The notes under the pieces are model-generated. The model did not search any database, was not told the DNA's origin, and saw only the letters and a program-made list of their open reading frames with translations. A program made the translations under genes and the position numbers. 64,000 nt of DNA from Deltaproteobacteria bacterium (GTDB lineage: Bacteria; Desulfobacterota; Desulfobacteria; Desulfobacterales; Desulfosarcinaceae), in NCBI GenBank assembly GCA_020444075.1, contig JAHLLR010000012.1, forward strand, positions 1-64,000, read 5' to 3'. Positions 23,811 to 33,001 of this stretch are shown here, piece after piece (the stretch's first letter is position 1; each line of letters starts with the position of its first letter).

Positions 23811-24446
23811 TTGAGCGATCCCATACAAAAGGAGATTGTCCGGTCCACTCCTGTCGGCCCCATTCAGATCCGCTCATTCTGCACGCCCGATGAAATCCAG
23901 GCGTACCGTTTTGACGAACAGTTCGGTACCCACGCCCAGTATAAATCCATCTATACCAAAAGAGAAACCCTTGAAAAGCATGCCGCTAAAAAAGATGCCA
24001 ATGTGGTTTTGGCCCTGACGGAAAACGAGCAGATTGTGGGATTCGGAGTATTCAGCCATCCGGAAGCCGATGAGCGGTGGATGGAGCTGGGACCGGGGGT
24101 GATGATGGAAGTAAAAGCGGTGGAAGTCAGCCGCAGCCTTCGATCATGGAGAATTGCGGGGGACCTGGTCCGTCTGATGCTGACCCACCCGAAGATCGAA
24201 CAGATGATCGCCTACATGGTCGGATACTCCTGGACATGGGATCTGGACGGTTCGGGCATGACCGCTCAACAGTACCGCAACATGCTTATTCGGCTGTTCA
24301 ACCCGCATGGGTTCATCGAACTGCAGACCAACGAACCGAACATCTGCCTGAAGCCCGAAAATCTCTTCATGGCTCGCATCGGCGGCGAGGTTTCCGATCG
24401 GCTTCGCCAGGATTTCAAGTGGCTTCGGTTCGGGGTTTCCCCCTGA
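23811..24446 (+). CDS. acuA: AcuA-type protein lysine acetyltransferase
   Basis: A 211-residue GNAT protein (TTG start with GGGAGAAG upstream). It resembles Bacillus AcuA along its length, for example in the ERWMELGP region, EVKAVEVSRSLR, the SWTWDLDGSGM segment, and the C-terminal LFMARIGGEVSD with LRFG at the end. AcuA acetylates the catalytic lysine of acetyl-CoA synthetase and so inactivates it. In Rhodopseudomonas, acetylation controls benzoate-CoA and related ligases. Here the target may be the ligase at 5621, which has the PX4GK motif. No AcuC-like deacetylase is in the window. Confidence 0.82.
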   Translation: MSDPIQKEIVRSTPVGPIQIRSFCTPDEIQAYRFDEQFGTHAQYKSIYTKRETLEKHAAKKDANVVLALTENEQIVGFGVFSHPEADERWMELGPGVMMEVKAVEVSRSLRSWRIAGDLVRLMLTHPKIEQMIAYMVGYSWTWDLDGSGMTAQQYRNMLIRLFNPHGFIELQTNEPNICLKPENLFMARIGGEVSDRLRQDFKWLRFGVSP

Positions 24447-24569
24447 TAAGACCCTGCGCACCAGTGGATTTTTCCTGGTTGGCGGCAGGGCTGATCACTG
24501 ACCGGCAAACCGACACGATCGCCCATTCGACGTAAGCCCCCTGCCGCCAACCAGAACCTCAACCGTGGT

Positions 24570-24764
24570 ATGACAATGACTGGTTTCTTCTCAGGCCCGC
24601 CCTTGCTTGTGCATATTCTGATCATCGCCATGGTCAATGCTTTTTTCTTCCCCCTCATCGCCCATTGGTCAGGATCCCTTCTTTATGCGTTTCTGATCAG
24701 CGTCGGCATTCTCTGCATCTACGGGCTGATTGCGATCCGGCTGTTTGGCAGGGGCAAACGGTAA
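24570..24764 (+). CDS. small membrane protein, unknown
   Basis: A 64-residue frame with two hydrophobic segments separated by a short polar turn, ending in the basic tail GRGKR. No clear ribosome binding site is seen and I do not recognise a family. It lies in the 480-base gap between acuA and rnhA. The membrane-like composition is the only support. Confidence 0.4.
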   Translation: MTMTGFFSGPPLLVHILIIAMVNAFFFPLIAHWSGSLLYAFLISVGILCIYGLIAIRLFGRGKR

Positions 24765-24928
24765 CCGGGTGAGCCGGTTTCCAATGGAAAAAAGAAGATT
24801 GCCAAGCACCGGACATTTTGGATATAGAGTCCTTACGAAACGGCAGGGTGGGTGATCGACGGATAACCCCATTCACTCGATTAAAAAATTCTCTGCGGCT
24901 TGCCGCGGGCCAATTATGCTCAATCGTT

Positions 24929-25666
24929 ATGGCCAATAAAAAATACTACGCGGTTGCCGTTGGCAGGCAGCCGGGCATTTATACCCAATGGTTCGGCGAA
25001 GCCGGCGCCCAGAACCAGGTGGTCGGTTTTCAGGGGGCCCGGTACAAGGGCTTTCAGACCCGTGAGGAAGCACGGGATTTTATCCGTGATCGGTGTTCGG
25101 GCGAAAAAATCCGCGTCAAGCCTCCAGGACAATCAAAGACCCGGCCGACCGCCACGTCGACCGTCAAACCGGATGTTTCCCTTGCAGACCGAACCATTAT
25201 TTACACCGATGGTTCCAGCCTGGGCAATCCCGGCCCCGGCGGTTATGGAGCCGTCATTTCATTGCCTGAGGGAAACCGGGAACTTTCTGGAGGTTTTCGA
25301 AAAACGACCAACAACCGCATGGAACTGTTGGCCTGCATTGTCGGCCTCGAACAGCTCGAATCACCTTCCGCCGTTGCCCTCTACAGCGACTCCCGGTATG
25401 TGGTGGATGGGATCACCAGGGGGTGGGCCAGACGCTGGCGCCAAAACAACTGGTCCAAAGGATCCGGCGGCAAAGCCCTGAATATCGATCTGTGGGAACG
25501 TCTGCTTTCACTTTGTGACCGGCATGACGTGCATTTTGTCTGGGTGAAAGGCCATGCGGGAAACCCCGGAAACGAACGATGCGACCAGCTTGCCACCCAG
25601 GCCGCCAACCGACCTGACCTGCCGGCAGATGACGGATATGAAACGGGACCTTCGCCAACTTCCTGA
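24929..25666 (+). CDS. rnhA: ribonuclease HI with N-terminal hybrid-binding domain
   Basis: About 245 residues. An N-terminal hybrid-binding domain ([15 protein letters not shown], with [11 protein letters not shown]) is followed by a linker and an RNase HI domain with all four metal-binding acids: D in [12 protein letters not shown] in NNRMELLA, D in YSDSRYV and D in GNERCDQLA. It removes RNA from RNA-DNA hybrids. The ATG at 24929 opens the conserved domain; the earlier frame start at 24818 adds unconserved residues. Confidence 0.92.
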   Translation: MANKKYYAVAVGRQPGIYTQWFGEAGAQNQVVGFQGARYKGFQTREEARDFIRDRCSGEKIRVKPPGQSKTRPTATSTVKPDVSLADRTIIYTDGSSLGNPGPGGYGAVISLPEGNRELSGGFRKTTNNRMELLACIVGLEQLESPSAVALYSDSRYVVDGITRGWARRWRQNNWSKGSGGKALNIDLWERLLSLCDRHDVHFVWVKGHAGNPGNERCDQLATQAANRPDLPADDGYETGPSPTS

Positions 25667-25948
25667 AAGCAGACCCGGCTTCTCCTGTTCCTGACCTGAA
25701 TGAGCTATTTTTCGGCGATCTGTGTTTGATTCGCAGGTCCAGGCGGTTCACATGGTTTCGCACCGTATCGTCTGCCGGACGCAGCCAATGGAAACGAGGG
25801 CCATTTATCCTTTGTTCTTTGGCGGATCCAGTAACCCGGCGGATTCCTTCTCAAGTTTTTCGTTCACCTGGCGATACCCATTAAAGATACAAAAAGATAA
25901 CAACGATAAGGGGGGCGCTTCCTGCTCCCGGAAGCAAATTGAAAACCT

Positions 25949-26458
25949 ATGCCACATACCACCGCAGGCTTGAAGGATGAAAGGAAAGAGCACCGGGTCT
26001 TTCTCAATGACCGGGGAGAAGGCACGTTTATCTGTCCGGCTTGTGAAAAAGGCGTCATCAGGGACTTGAGCCAGTTCGCCGAGACCAAGACGGCGATTCG
26101 GCTCAAATGCAAATGCAGCTGTGGAAACGACTATCGGGTGCTGCTGGAGCGCCGGCGCCATTTTAGAAAGCCGACGAACCTGGTGGGGATGTTTTTTTTC
26201 AGCAGGGGCCACGGCTCTCCCATTAAAGGGTTGATCAAGATACGGGATATTTCCCAGTCCGGCATTCAGTTTTCGGTGAACAGCATGCCCGAATTCGAGG
26301 TGGGGGACAAACTGACCATCGAGTTCACCCTGGATGACGAGGAACGATCCCTGATCCGGGAAGAGGGTGTCGTCCAACGGATCCAGTCCAACATTGTCGG
26401 GTTGGATTTTAAAACCACCGACCACTACGGCAAACTGGGCCGGTACCTGTTCCGATGA
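25949..26458 (+). CDS. PilZ domain protein with N-terminal zinc-ribbon-like part
   Basis: A 169-residue protein. The N-terminal half has two cysteine pairs (CPAC near 29 and CKCSC near 54), which suggests a zinc ribbon. The C-terminal half is a PilZ domain: the RRRHFRK arginine motif is followed by RDISQSGIQF, the usual D-x-S-x-x-G pattern that binds cyclic di-GMP. It probably acts as a c-di-GMP-responsive adaptor, target unknown. It stands alone on its strand, convergent with the WYL regulator gene. The gap before it (25667-25948) shows nothing clear. Confidence 0.8.
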   Translation: MPHTTAGLKDERKEHRVFLNDRGEGTFICPACEKGVIRDLSQFAETKTAIRLKCKCSCGNDYRVLLERRRHFRKPTNLVGMFFFSRGHGSPIKGLIKIRDISQSGIQFSVNSMPEFEVGDKLTIEFTLDDEERSLIREEGVVQRIQSNIVGLDFKTTDHYGKLGRYLFR

Positions 26459-26564
26459 AGACCCGCCCCCATCTTGTCATCCGCCTCCAGCCAGCACGTT
26501 TTGTCATATCCACACCCGTTTAGAAGTGATCGCCATAGGATGGCTCTCCGTGGAACGGGCGCCG

Positions 26565-27578
26565 CTATGATTCTTCCACCAGGTGCCCATCGGCAGGTGC
26601 ATCGCGGTAGTGGGACGCCATGGCAGTCACCTGTCGGCTGACGGCCTGGCGAAGCTCGTCCGGAGCCAGCACTTGTGCCCCGCCTCCCCAGCGCAGAATC
26701 CAATGGCTGATCTCTTCGATACCGGCCACGGTAGCGGTGAAAATCAGCGTGCCGTCAGCCTGATCCGACAACTGCTGGCTAGGGTGCCAGATGCGTTCAC
26801 GAATGTAGCCGGCCACCGATTTGAGGAAACGGATTTGGACCGTCACCGGTGGTCCCTGGTAGATGCCGAAGCTGTCCTGCAAAAAGGCCTGCATGTCAAA
26901 TCCCTCGGGGATCTGAAATTCGTCATCGCTGACTGCTACGGTTTTTATCCGGTCCACCGCAAACGTCCGAACCTCTTTTCGCAGGGCGCAATAGCCGACC
27001 AGGTAGAGGGTGTCCTCCACATGGCGCAGCCGGTAGGGATGAACGGTGCGTCGGCTTTCCTTCTTCCGGCCCATGGAGAAGTAGACCATGCGGATTTTTT
27101 TCTCGTCAATGATCGCCCGGTTGAGTTCGGCGATGATGGGCCCGAACCGGGTGTAGTCTTTCCTGGGGGCCGGGCCGGCATCCACCCGGTTGCGGATCCG
27201 GTCCAGGTAGTCGATGTATGCGGACGGCAGTGTGGCTTTTATCTTTGACAACAGGGAGTCGATGGCTTCGTAAAAGACGGTTCCCCGGTAGGTTCTGAGC
27301 ATGTCCTTGCCGAAGTAAAGGGCCATCAGCTCAGGGATAGTGAAAGCCAGGGGAACCTGCTGCCGACCGGCATTGAGGATGCGCCAATAACTGTGATTGT
27401 CCCGGGTCTCGGTGGTAATGGGAAATCCGCCGGCCTGAAGCGCCTCCAGATCACGATAGACGGTCCGCGGGGTGCAGCCCAGCCGTCCGGCAAGGTCGGG
27501 AACGGTCTGGCCATATGTGGCCGCAGCGAGGGTCTGGATGATCTTCCACTGCCGGCTCAACTGATCGCCTCTGGCCAT
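26565..27578 (-). CDS. WYL domain transcriptional regulator
   Basis: A 337-residue regulator. It has an N-terminal winged HTH of the HTH_11 type (TVPDLAGRLGCTPRTVYRDL near 24-43), a central WYL domain (IRMVYFSMGRKKESRRTVHPYRL, then LVGYCALRKEVRTFAVDRI) and a C-terminal WCX extension. WYL domains sense nucleic acid pieces or other ligands; some regulators of this type control DNA damage or phage defence genes. It precedes the methyltransferase by six bases on the same strand in reverse order, meaning that the methyltransferase is transcribed first and the regulator may be co-transcribed. Confidence 0.88.
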   Translation of the reverse strand: MARGDQLSRQWKIIQTLAAATYGQTVPDLAGRLGCTPRTVYRDLEALQAGGFPITTETRDNHSYWRILNAGRQQVPLAFTIPELMALYFGKDMLRTYRGTVFYEAIDSLLSKIKATLPSAYIDYLDRIRNRVDAGPAPRKDYTRFGPIIAELNRAIIDEKKIRMVYFSMGRKKESRRTVHPYRLRHVEDTLYLVGYCALRKEVRTFAVDRIKTVAVSDDEFQIPEGFDMQAFLQDSFGIYQGPPVTVQIRFLKSVAGYIRERIWHPSQQLSDQADGTLIFTATVAGIEEISHWILRWGGGAQVLAPDELRQAVSRQVTAMASHYRDAPADGHLVEES

Positions 27579-27584
27579 CCGAAG

Positions 27585-28253
27585 TCAACTTTCCATTCGG
27601 CGGTCGGCCTTGCGATGCAACCGAAACAGGACCATATGCTGCGTCCCCTGGTCGGATCGAAGGGTCTGGCGCCGGACCTTGACATCGTAGCGGAGCCGCA
27701 TGCGTTCCCAGAAGTCAACGCCGGTGCGGCGCACCCCTTCGGCCAGGATGATGGTGCCGCCGGGATTCAGATACCGGTCGAACAGGGCGTCAAGGCCCTT
27801 GATGTCTTCGGTCTTGTAGACGGTCTCGGATCCCACGATCATGTCGAACCGGTCTTCCAGTTGGGGGGCGTTCCAGTCCAGTCTCTCGATGGCAACCTCC
27901 GGGCAGCCGTTGGCCATGGCGTTGGCCCGGGCAAAATTCAACGCGTCGGGGTTGAGTTCGGTCATGGTGATGCGGTGGCCCGCCTTGGCGGCGGCAATAC
28001 CCACCATCCCCAGGCCGCATCCGATCTCAAGCATGGTCTTCATCGGATCCGGCGGCAGGCTCACCAGATAGCTGGCCAGGACCCCGGAGGCCTCCCAGAT
28101 CTTGGCCCACAAGGGAAAATTGTCCATTATGTCGTCCGGATTGATGAACCGGTCAAGGGATGCAGGGGTAAACAGCCTCAGCGTTTGCCCGTTGATCGTC
28201 ACCGGTGTGGTGACCGTGTCGTAGGTTCGGTGAAAGTGATCCAGAGAGAACAT
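27585..28253 (-). CDS. SAM-dependent methyltransferase (METTL21/FAM86-like)
   Basis: A 222-residue class I methyltransferase. Motif I reads LEIGCGLGMVGIAAA near 73, motif II TELNPDAL near 97, and ERLDWN with IVGSETVY follows, in the style of the lysine methyltransferase group METTL21/FAM86. The substrate is unknown but may be a protein lysine. It lies between uspA and the WYL regulator on the same strand and probably shares a transcript with the latter. Confidence 0.8.
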   Translation of the reverse strand: MFSLDHFHRTYDTVTTPVTINGQTLRLFTPASLDRFINPDDIMDNFPLWAKIWEASGVLASYLVSLPPDPMKTMLEIGCGLGMVGIAAAKAGHRITMTELNPDALNFARANAMANGCPEVAIERLDWNAPQLEDRFDMIVGSETVYKTEDIKGLDALFDRYLNPGGTIILAEGVRRTGVDFWERMRLRYDVKVRRQTLRSDQGTQHMVLFRLHRKADRRMES

Positions 28254-28292
28254 GCGCGTTGAGATTTCCTCGATTATGTTTGTCGGGAGGGG

Positions 28293-28715
28293 TCAGCGAA
28301 CCACGAGTACCGGGCAGGGCGATTGCTGCAGCACCCGGTGCGCCACGCTCCCCAGCAGCAAACCTTTCAGGTCGGACCGGCCCCGGGACCCCATGATGAT
28401 CATTTCGCAATTCTCGATTCGGGCGATTTCGCAGATCTTTTCTCCCGCGGGTCCTTCCATGATAAGGTCGTCAACGCTGACTCTCTTTTCTGTCAGTACC
28501 GACCGGAACGGTTCCAGCAGTGCATTGGCCTCAGTCATAATCTTGTCGATGGCATTTTGAAAATAGGGTTCGCCCAGCTTAACCGGAAAGGGGCGGTGGC
28601 AGTACAGCAAAATCACGCGTGCTTTCATCAGGCCGACTATTTTCAAGGCATAGGCCGTTGCCCGGGCAGCATGCTCCGATCCGTCTACCGGTAGCAGGAT
28701 CACAGGTGTTGACAT
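28293..28715 (-). CDS. universal stress protein (UspA family)
   Basis: A 140-residue Usp domain from the ATG preceded by AAGGAGGTGCGCC. The opening ILLPVDGSEHA and the ATP-binding motif GSRGRSDLKGLLLGSVAHRVL, followed by CPVLVVR, fit the ATP-binding Usp group (G-x2-G-x9-G-S). It protects cells in stress and stasis; the specific role is unknown. Confidence 0.92.
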   Translation of the reverse strand: MSTPVILLPVDGSEHAARATAYALKIVGLMKARVILLYCHRPFPVKLGEPYFQNAIDKIMTEANALLEPFRSVLTEKRVSVDDLIMEGPAGEKICEIARIENCEMIIMGSRGRSDLKGLLLGSVAHRVLQQSPCPVLVVR

Positions 28716-28859
28716 GGCGCACCTCCTTCGTGAAACGGTCACATAAACCGGCTCGATGCCGGCTTGTCATGGGTCTGGCCCAAATTTTTCATTCATTCGT
28801 GCCAGCCATCGTCCAAGCATGGCCGGCGCCCGCTTTCTTGTCAAAAGAAGGCGGATCGA

Positions 28860-29315
28860 TCAGCGGAGCATGTTTTCCGGCATCCGCACTGCCACCACTT
28901 CACCTCTGGCGCAGATCTTCCCCATGGCTGAAACCGTTGCCGATACCACCACCTTCTTCTCCTTCAGTTCCTTGATCACGCCACGGATTTCCAGCTCGGC
29001 ATCGATCGGGGTCGGGCGCAGGTAGTCCACATGCAGGGAGGCGGTGACGAATCGGAAAGGGGCCTCCTCGGGCCGGGCCCGGCCGGCGGCGGCCGATGCC
29101 GAACCCGTGCCGTGACAGTCGATCAAAGAGGCCAGCAGGCCGCCGTAAACATAACCGGGTATGGCCATATGACTGGGTCGCGGCCGAAAGTGGGCGACCG
29201 TTTCGTCGCCATCCCAAAAGCTCTTCAACTGGAGGCCATCCGGATTGAGTCGTCCGCATCCATAGCAGTGGCTCAGTTCATCGGGATAGGTGTCCTGAAA
29301 TGCGTTCTCGCTCAT
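28860..29315 (-). CDS. PaaI-type hotdog-fold thioesterase
   Basis: A 151-residue hotdog protein: the opening CYGCGRLNPDGLQLK, the central PGYVYGGLLASLIDCHG with Gly and Asp of the active site, and LHVDYLRPTPID are typical of the 4HBT/PaaI thioesterases. It likely hydrolyses an acyl- or aryl-CoA. It is not in the aromatic operon, so a direct link to benzoyl-CoA is speculative. Confidence 0.82.
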   Translation of the reverse strand: MSENAFQDTYPDELSHCYGCGRLNPDGLQLKSFWDGDETVAHFRPRPSHMAIPGYVYGGLLASLIDCHGTGSASAAAGRARPEEAPFRFVTASLHVDYLRPTPIDAELEIRGVIKELKEKKVVVSATVSAMGKICARGEVVAVRMPENMLR

Positions 29316-29452
29316 GATGCTCCTTTCTGCTTAAGATCCAGCTGTCCCGCGGGTCGATCAGGCGTTCACCGCCTGCTCCGCGATGAACGTGACCGGAGGG
29401 CGCATAAACAGGTTTAAAATCTTTCGGTGACGGAGAATAAAGGGCGGTGGGG

Positions 29453-29749
29453 CTATGGCTGCGTCAGGTAGATGAACACAAACTGCTCGTCATTGATGTC
29501 GACGGTCATGTCGCAATTGCGGGATTCCGCATAATTGAGCCATCCCGGCTTCCCGGCGGAACCGCATTCAACGTTGGGATGCGATTCGCCGGTGGTGGCG
29601 TTATACCACGAAACCAGCATGGGGTCCGGGCACAATGATTTTACCTTTTCATCTGCCATGGATTGGGCGTCCATAAAATCCAGATCCGAATGGTCGGTTC
29701 TAATTTTAAGCGGGTTGATCAATTGGTACTTCAACGGCGCTTTTGCCAT
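29453..29749 (-). CDS. small conserved protein, possibly AF1514 family
   Basis: A 98-residue soluble protein with a strong ribosome binding site (AGGGGGGG before ATG). It has the segment LDFMDAQSMADEKV and ends FVFIYLTQP. The wording recalls small AF1514-like proteins found in sulfate reducers and archaea, but I cannot confirm this. Two cysteines are present and no membrane segment. It stands alone between the thioesterase and the divergent GalT-like gene. Confidence 0.65.
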   Translation of the reverse strand: MAKAPLKYQLINPLKIRTDHSDLDFMDAQSMADEKVKSLCPDPMLVSWYNATTGESHPNVECGSAGKPGWLNYAESRNCDMTVDINDEQFVFIYLTQP

Positions 29750-29899
29750 TTTCCCCCCCTTTGATGAAGCCGATCGTCACAGCCGGTTTTGACTTAGTAC
29801 GGGTTGGCCAAAAAATCAATAGCTTTGCCGATTGGTTTGAAGTGATGTCCGCCCTGTGATAGGTTGGTTCCACATAGGTGAAACAAGGAGGGTGTGGTG

Positions 29900-30940
29900 A
29901 TGAAAACTCCAATTCCCGCTGGCTGGTTCTCGATGGAAACGGTTCGGGCCCGATTCATGGAACCTTCCGGTGAGCCTGCTGACCGCATCATTCAGATTCG
30001 TGTTAACCCCATTTCCGGCCGGACCAGCCGAATTACCTTCAGTCGGGAGAATGAAAAAGAGGCGGGTGCCGAGCGCCTGCCTTCCCCCCCACCGGGTATT
30101 CGGCAAACGGACAGATGCCCTTTTTGCCGCCCCCAGGTGCTGGCGCTGACGCCGCAGCTGATCCCTCAAATCCACCCGGCCGGCCGGATGACGCGGGGGG
30201 AATCGCTTTTGTTCCCCAACCTGTTCCCCTATGGAGCCTATTCAGCGGTGAGCCTGTTCGGCAACACCCACTTCGTTGAGATCGGTACAGCCACCCCAAG
30301 CAGCTACACGGACTGCCTGATCAATTGTGCCGACTATCTGCATCGGATCAACCGGCACGATCCGTCAGCGTCGTACATGGCCATCACCCAGAACCACCTG
30401 CCATCGGCGGGAGGATCCATGGTCCATCCCCACCTCCAGGTTCACGCCGACCGGATCGGTTCCAACCATCACCGGTTCCTTTACGACCGGGCCCTATCCC
30501 ACAGACATGCCGTGCAGCGAGGGCTGTTCGGTGATTATTCCACCCATGAAATCAATGCCCGGGATCGATATATCGGCAGCACCGGACCGTGGGAATGGCT
30601 GGCGGCTTTTGCGCCGGAGGGGTTTTTCGAGATCTGGGCCGTGTACCCCGGGCAGACCTCTCTGATAACCCTGGAAGAAAGTGCGTGGGGCCATCTGGCC
30701 GCCGGCATGATCCGGGTTCAAAAATTCTACCGCAGTATACACCGCAACGGGTACAACTTCGGCCTGCTTGCGGTGGAAACGCCGCAAAGCGCCCTGGAGC
30801 TGAGGGCTGTTATGGTGGTGCGGTCCAACTATGCCCCCTGGACCCGGAGCGACCACACCGGCTTCGAGGTCATGCTGGGGGATATGGCCACGTTTTCCGC
30901 TCCGGAGGATACTGCGCGACTGGCCCGCGCCTTCTGGTAA
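29900..30940 (+). CDS. GalT-like nucleotidyltransferase (HIT superfamily)
   Basis: About 346 residues from the ATG behind AAGGAGGG. A zinc-type pair CPFC lies near 74, and the HIT-like active-site region reads SMVHPHLQVHAD near 176, with the HPHLQ histidines expected for a covalent nucleotidyl-His intermediate. This matches galactose-1-phosphate uridylyltransferase and its ADP-glucose phosphorylase-like relatives. No Leloir genes are near, so a role in glycogen or nucleotide-sugar turnover is as likely as galactose use. Confidence 0.78.
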   Translation: MKTPIPAGWFSMETVRARFMEPSGEPADRIIQIRVNPISGRTSRITFSRENEKEAGAERLPSPPPGIRQTDRCPFCRPQVLALTPQLIPQIHPAGRMTRGESLLFPNLFPYGAYSAVSLFGNTHFVEIGTATPSSYTDCLINCADYLHRINRHDPSASYMAITQNHLPSAGGSMVHPHLQVHADRIGSNHHRFLYDRALSHRHAVQRGLFGDYSTHEINARDRYIGSTGPWEWLAAFAPEGFFEIWAVYPGQTSLITLEESAWGHLAAGMIRVQKFYRSIHRNGYNFGLLAVETPQSALELRAVMVVRSNYAPWTRSDHTGFEVMLGDMATFSAPEDTARLARAFW

Positions 30941-31013
30941 TGATGGCCGCGGCGGCAACCGTTTGGCAGCTATTATTCCGACAAGGTTTTTTTCCGGAAA
31001 TTTTCCTCGAATT

Positions 31014-31862
31014 TTAAAATCGGTAAAACAGACCAGTGAACACCGCCCACAGCAAGACGGCGGCCGTGCCGGACAGGCACAGACCTCCCAGGAGGCGGTG
31101 GCGCAGGTTTTCCTGCTTGCGTTCGTGGTACCCCATCAGCAGTCCCATGAGGATGCCGGCGGCCATGCCGCCGCCGTGGGCCCAATTATTGATGCCCGGT
31201 ACCACCAGCCCGAACAGGACAATGCTGATTGCCCAGCCGCCCACCTGGCGGTAGACGGCCTGGCCGTAGTTGCCGCCACGGCTCTTGCCGTAGTACAGCG
31301 CCGCTCCGATGAGACCGCAAACCGCTGCGGACGCACCGATGGTAAAGCTGACGCCGGCCAGATAGGAAACCATAAAACCGCACACCCCGCTCAGTGTGTA
31401 GATGATGATCATGCGGTGATTACCGTATTCGCGAATTACCAGAGGGGAAATCTGGCGAAGGGCCAGCATGTTGAAAACGATATGAAGAAGCCCGCCGTGC
31501 AGATAGGACGCAGATATCAATGTCCACCAGTGATGGAGGCGATCGATGGGGATGGCGCCCGTTGCGCCCAGCAGGAGCAGTCCCTGGTTGTCCGGCGAGA
31601 GAAAGCTCATCGGGTTTCCCGACAGATTCAATCCGCTATTGCTCATCAACAGGGAGAGCAGATACATGACGGCATTGACGGCAATGATGGTGTTGATCAG
31701 TTGCTCGCCGCTGCTGAATCCCCGGGTAAAAAAGGTGTTTTTCCACCGGGACCCCGGTGCAGGCAGACCGCAGTAGGGGCATTTGGGCTCATCGACGCTG
31801 ACCAGTCTGCGACAGCCGGGACAGAGCAGGGCACTTTTTCGGGAGGGGTTCCCGTTCACCAT
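31014..31862 (-). CDS. rhomboid family serine protease with N-terminal zinc ribbon
   Basis: About 282 residues. The N-terminal CPGC and CPYCG pairs form a zinc ribbon, then six hydrophobic segments follow. The catalytic Ser is in the GASAAVCGLIGA motif and the catalytic His in NNWAHGGGMAAG; WWTLISASYLHGGLLHIVFNM is the usual L1 region. It cuts membrane proteins within the membrane. I start at the ATG at 31860-31862 after GGAAAGGATC; the upstream extension would overlap the aldo/keto reductase gene. Confidence 0.9.
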   Translation of the reverse strand: MVNGNPSRKSALLCPGCRRLVSVDEPKCPYCGLPAPGSRWKNTFFTRGFSSGEQLINTIIAVNAVMYLLSLLMSNSGLNLSGNPMSFLSPDNQGLLLLGATGAIPIDRLHHWWTLISASYLHGGLLHIVFNMLALRQISPLVIREYGNHRMIIIYTLSGVCGFMVSYLAGVSFTIGASAAVCGLIGAALYYGKSRGGNYGQAVYRQVGGWAISIVLFGLVVPGINNWAHGGGMAAGILMGLLMGYHERKQENLRHRLLGGLCLSGTAAVLLWAVFTGLFYRF

Positions 31863-31878
31863 GGAGATCCTTTCCGCG

Positions 31879-32838
31879 CTACCATTTCCATTGCACCGGA
31901 TTATCGTCGATCCGATCGATGACCGGACGGCTGATGCGGTCCATTTCATCCAGTTCGGCCTCGGTCAGAGTGACATCGGCCGCCTTGGCGTTGTCGACCG
32001 CTTGCCGGGCATTCCGGGCACCGGCAATGGCGCAGACGCCCGGCTTGGCAATCACCCAGGCCAGGGCCAGTTGGGCCATGGTAATGCCTTTTTTTTCAGC
32101 AAGGGGACGCAGGGCGTCCAGGGCCTGTTGCACATGCGGATAGACGTCCGCCTGGAACAGGCGGTTGCTGCTGCGGTGGTCTCCGTTTTCAAATTGGTGG
32201 TCCGGACCAAACTTTCCGGTGAGCAATCCCTGGGCCATGGGCGAGTAGGCCAGGATCGTCACCCGGTTTTCCTGACACCAGGCCAGGGTATCGGTCTCAA
32301 CATGACGCCACAACAGAGAATAGGGGGGTTGGAGACTCTCGACGGGACCGATTTTACATATCGATTTGAGTTGATCGAGGGAAAAATTGGATACGCCAAT
32401 AGCGCGAATCTTTCCCTGGTCCTTGAGGTCCGCCAGGGCCTTCATGGTTTCCTCCATGGGCACCGGCCTGGCGCCGAATGAACCCGGAGGCCAGTGGACC
32501 TGGTAATGGTCCAGGTAGTCGGTCCCCAGATTTTTCAGGGAGCGGTCGCAGGCGGCGATCACCTGATCGTATTTGAGATGGTTGGAGAACACCTTGGACA
32601 GGATCACCACCTTGTCCCGGTGGCTGCCGATGGCTTTGCCCAACACCTTTTCCGAGTGCCCGTTGCCATATACTTCGGCGGTATCGAAAGTGGTGATGCC
32701 GGCATCCATGGCCGCCTGGATCGCCTTTTCGCTCTGCGCATCATCGATGCCGGTCCACATGGATTTGCCGGTCTGCCACGTTCCCATGATTATCGGAGAC
32801 AGGCGGATGTCCGTTTTTCCCAGCGTTCTTGATTCCAT
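31879..32838 (-). CDS. aldo/keto reductase
   Basis: A 319-residue TIM-barrel oxidoreductase. The catalytic Asp and Tyr lie in FDTAEVYGNGHSE near 51-63, the Lys in VILSKVF, and the His in DHYQVHWP. It uses NADPH to reduce carbonyl compounds; the physiological substrate is unknown. It lies 16 bases upstream of the rhomboid gene in the same direction, so the two are probably co-transcribed, without an obvious shared function. Confidence 0.9.
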   Translation of the reverse strand: MESRTLGKTDIRLSPIIMGTWQTGKSMWTGIDDAQSEKAIQAAMDAGITTFDTAEVYGNGHSEKVLGKAIGSHRDKVVILSKVFSNHLKYDQVIAACDRSLKNLGTDYLDHYQVHWPPGSFGARPVPMEETMKALADLKDQGKIRAIGVSNFSLDQLKSICKIGPVESLQPPYSLLWRHVETDTLAWCQENRVTILAYSPMAQGLLTGKFGPDHQFENGDHRSSNRLFQADVYPHVQQALDALRPLAEKKGITMAQLALAWVIAKPGVCAIAGARNARQAVDNAKAADVTLTEAELDEMDRISRPVIDRIDDNPVQWKW

Positions 32839-33001
32839 TGTCCCTCCCTAATTTATCGTATTTGAGATGGGGTTGGCCCTTGGGCACACCCCTTTCGAGT
32901 TGCCGGCTTGACCAAAATTATTTCGACCTCTACAGTAGTGCGCGTTTTCGCCATTGGCAAGGAGGCGGAATCCGGAGAATCGGTCAGAAGGGAGAACCCG
33001 T

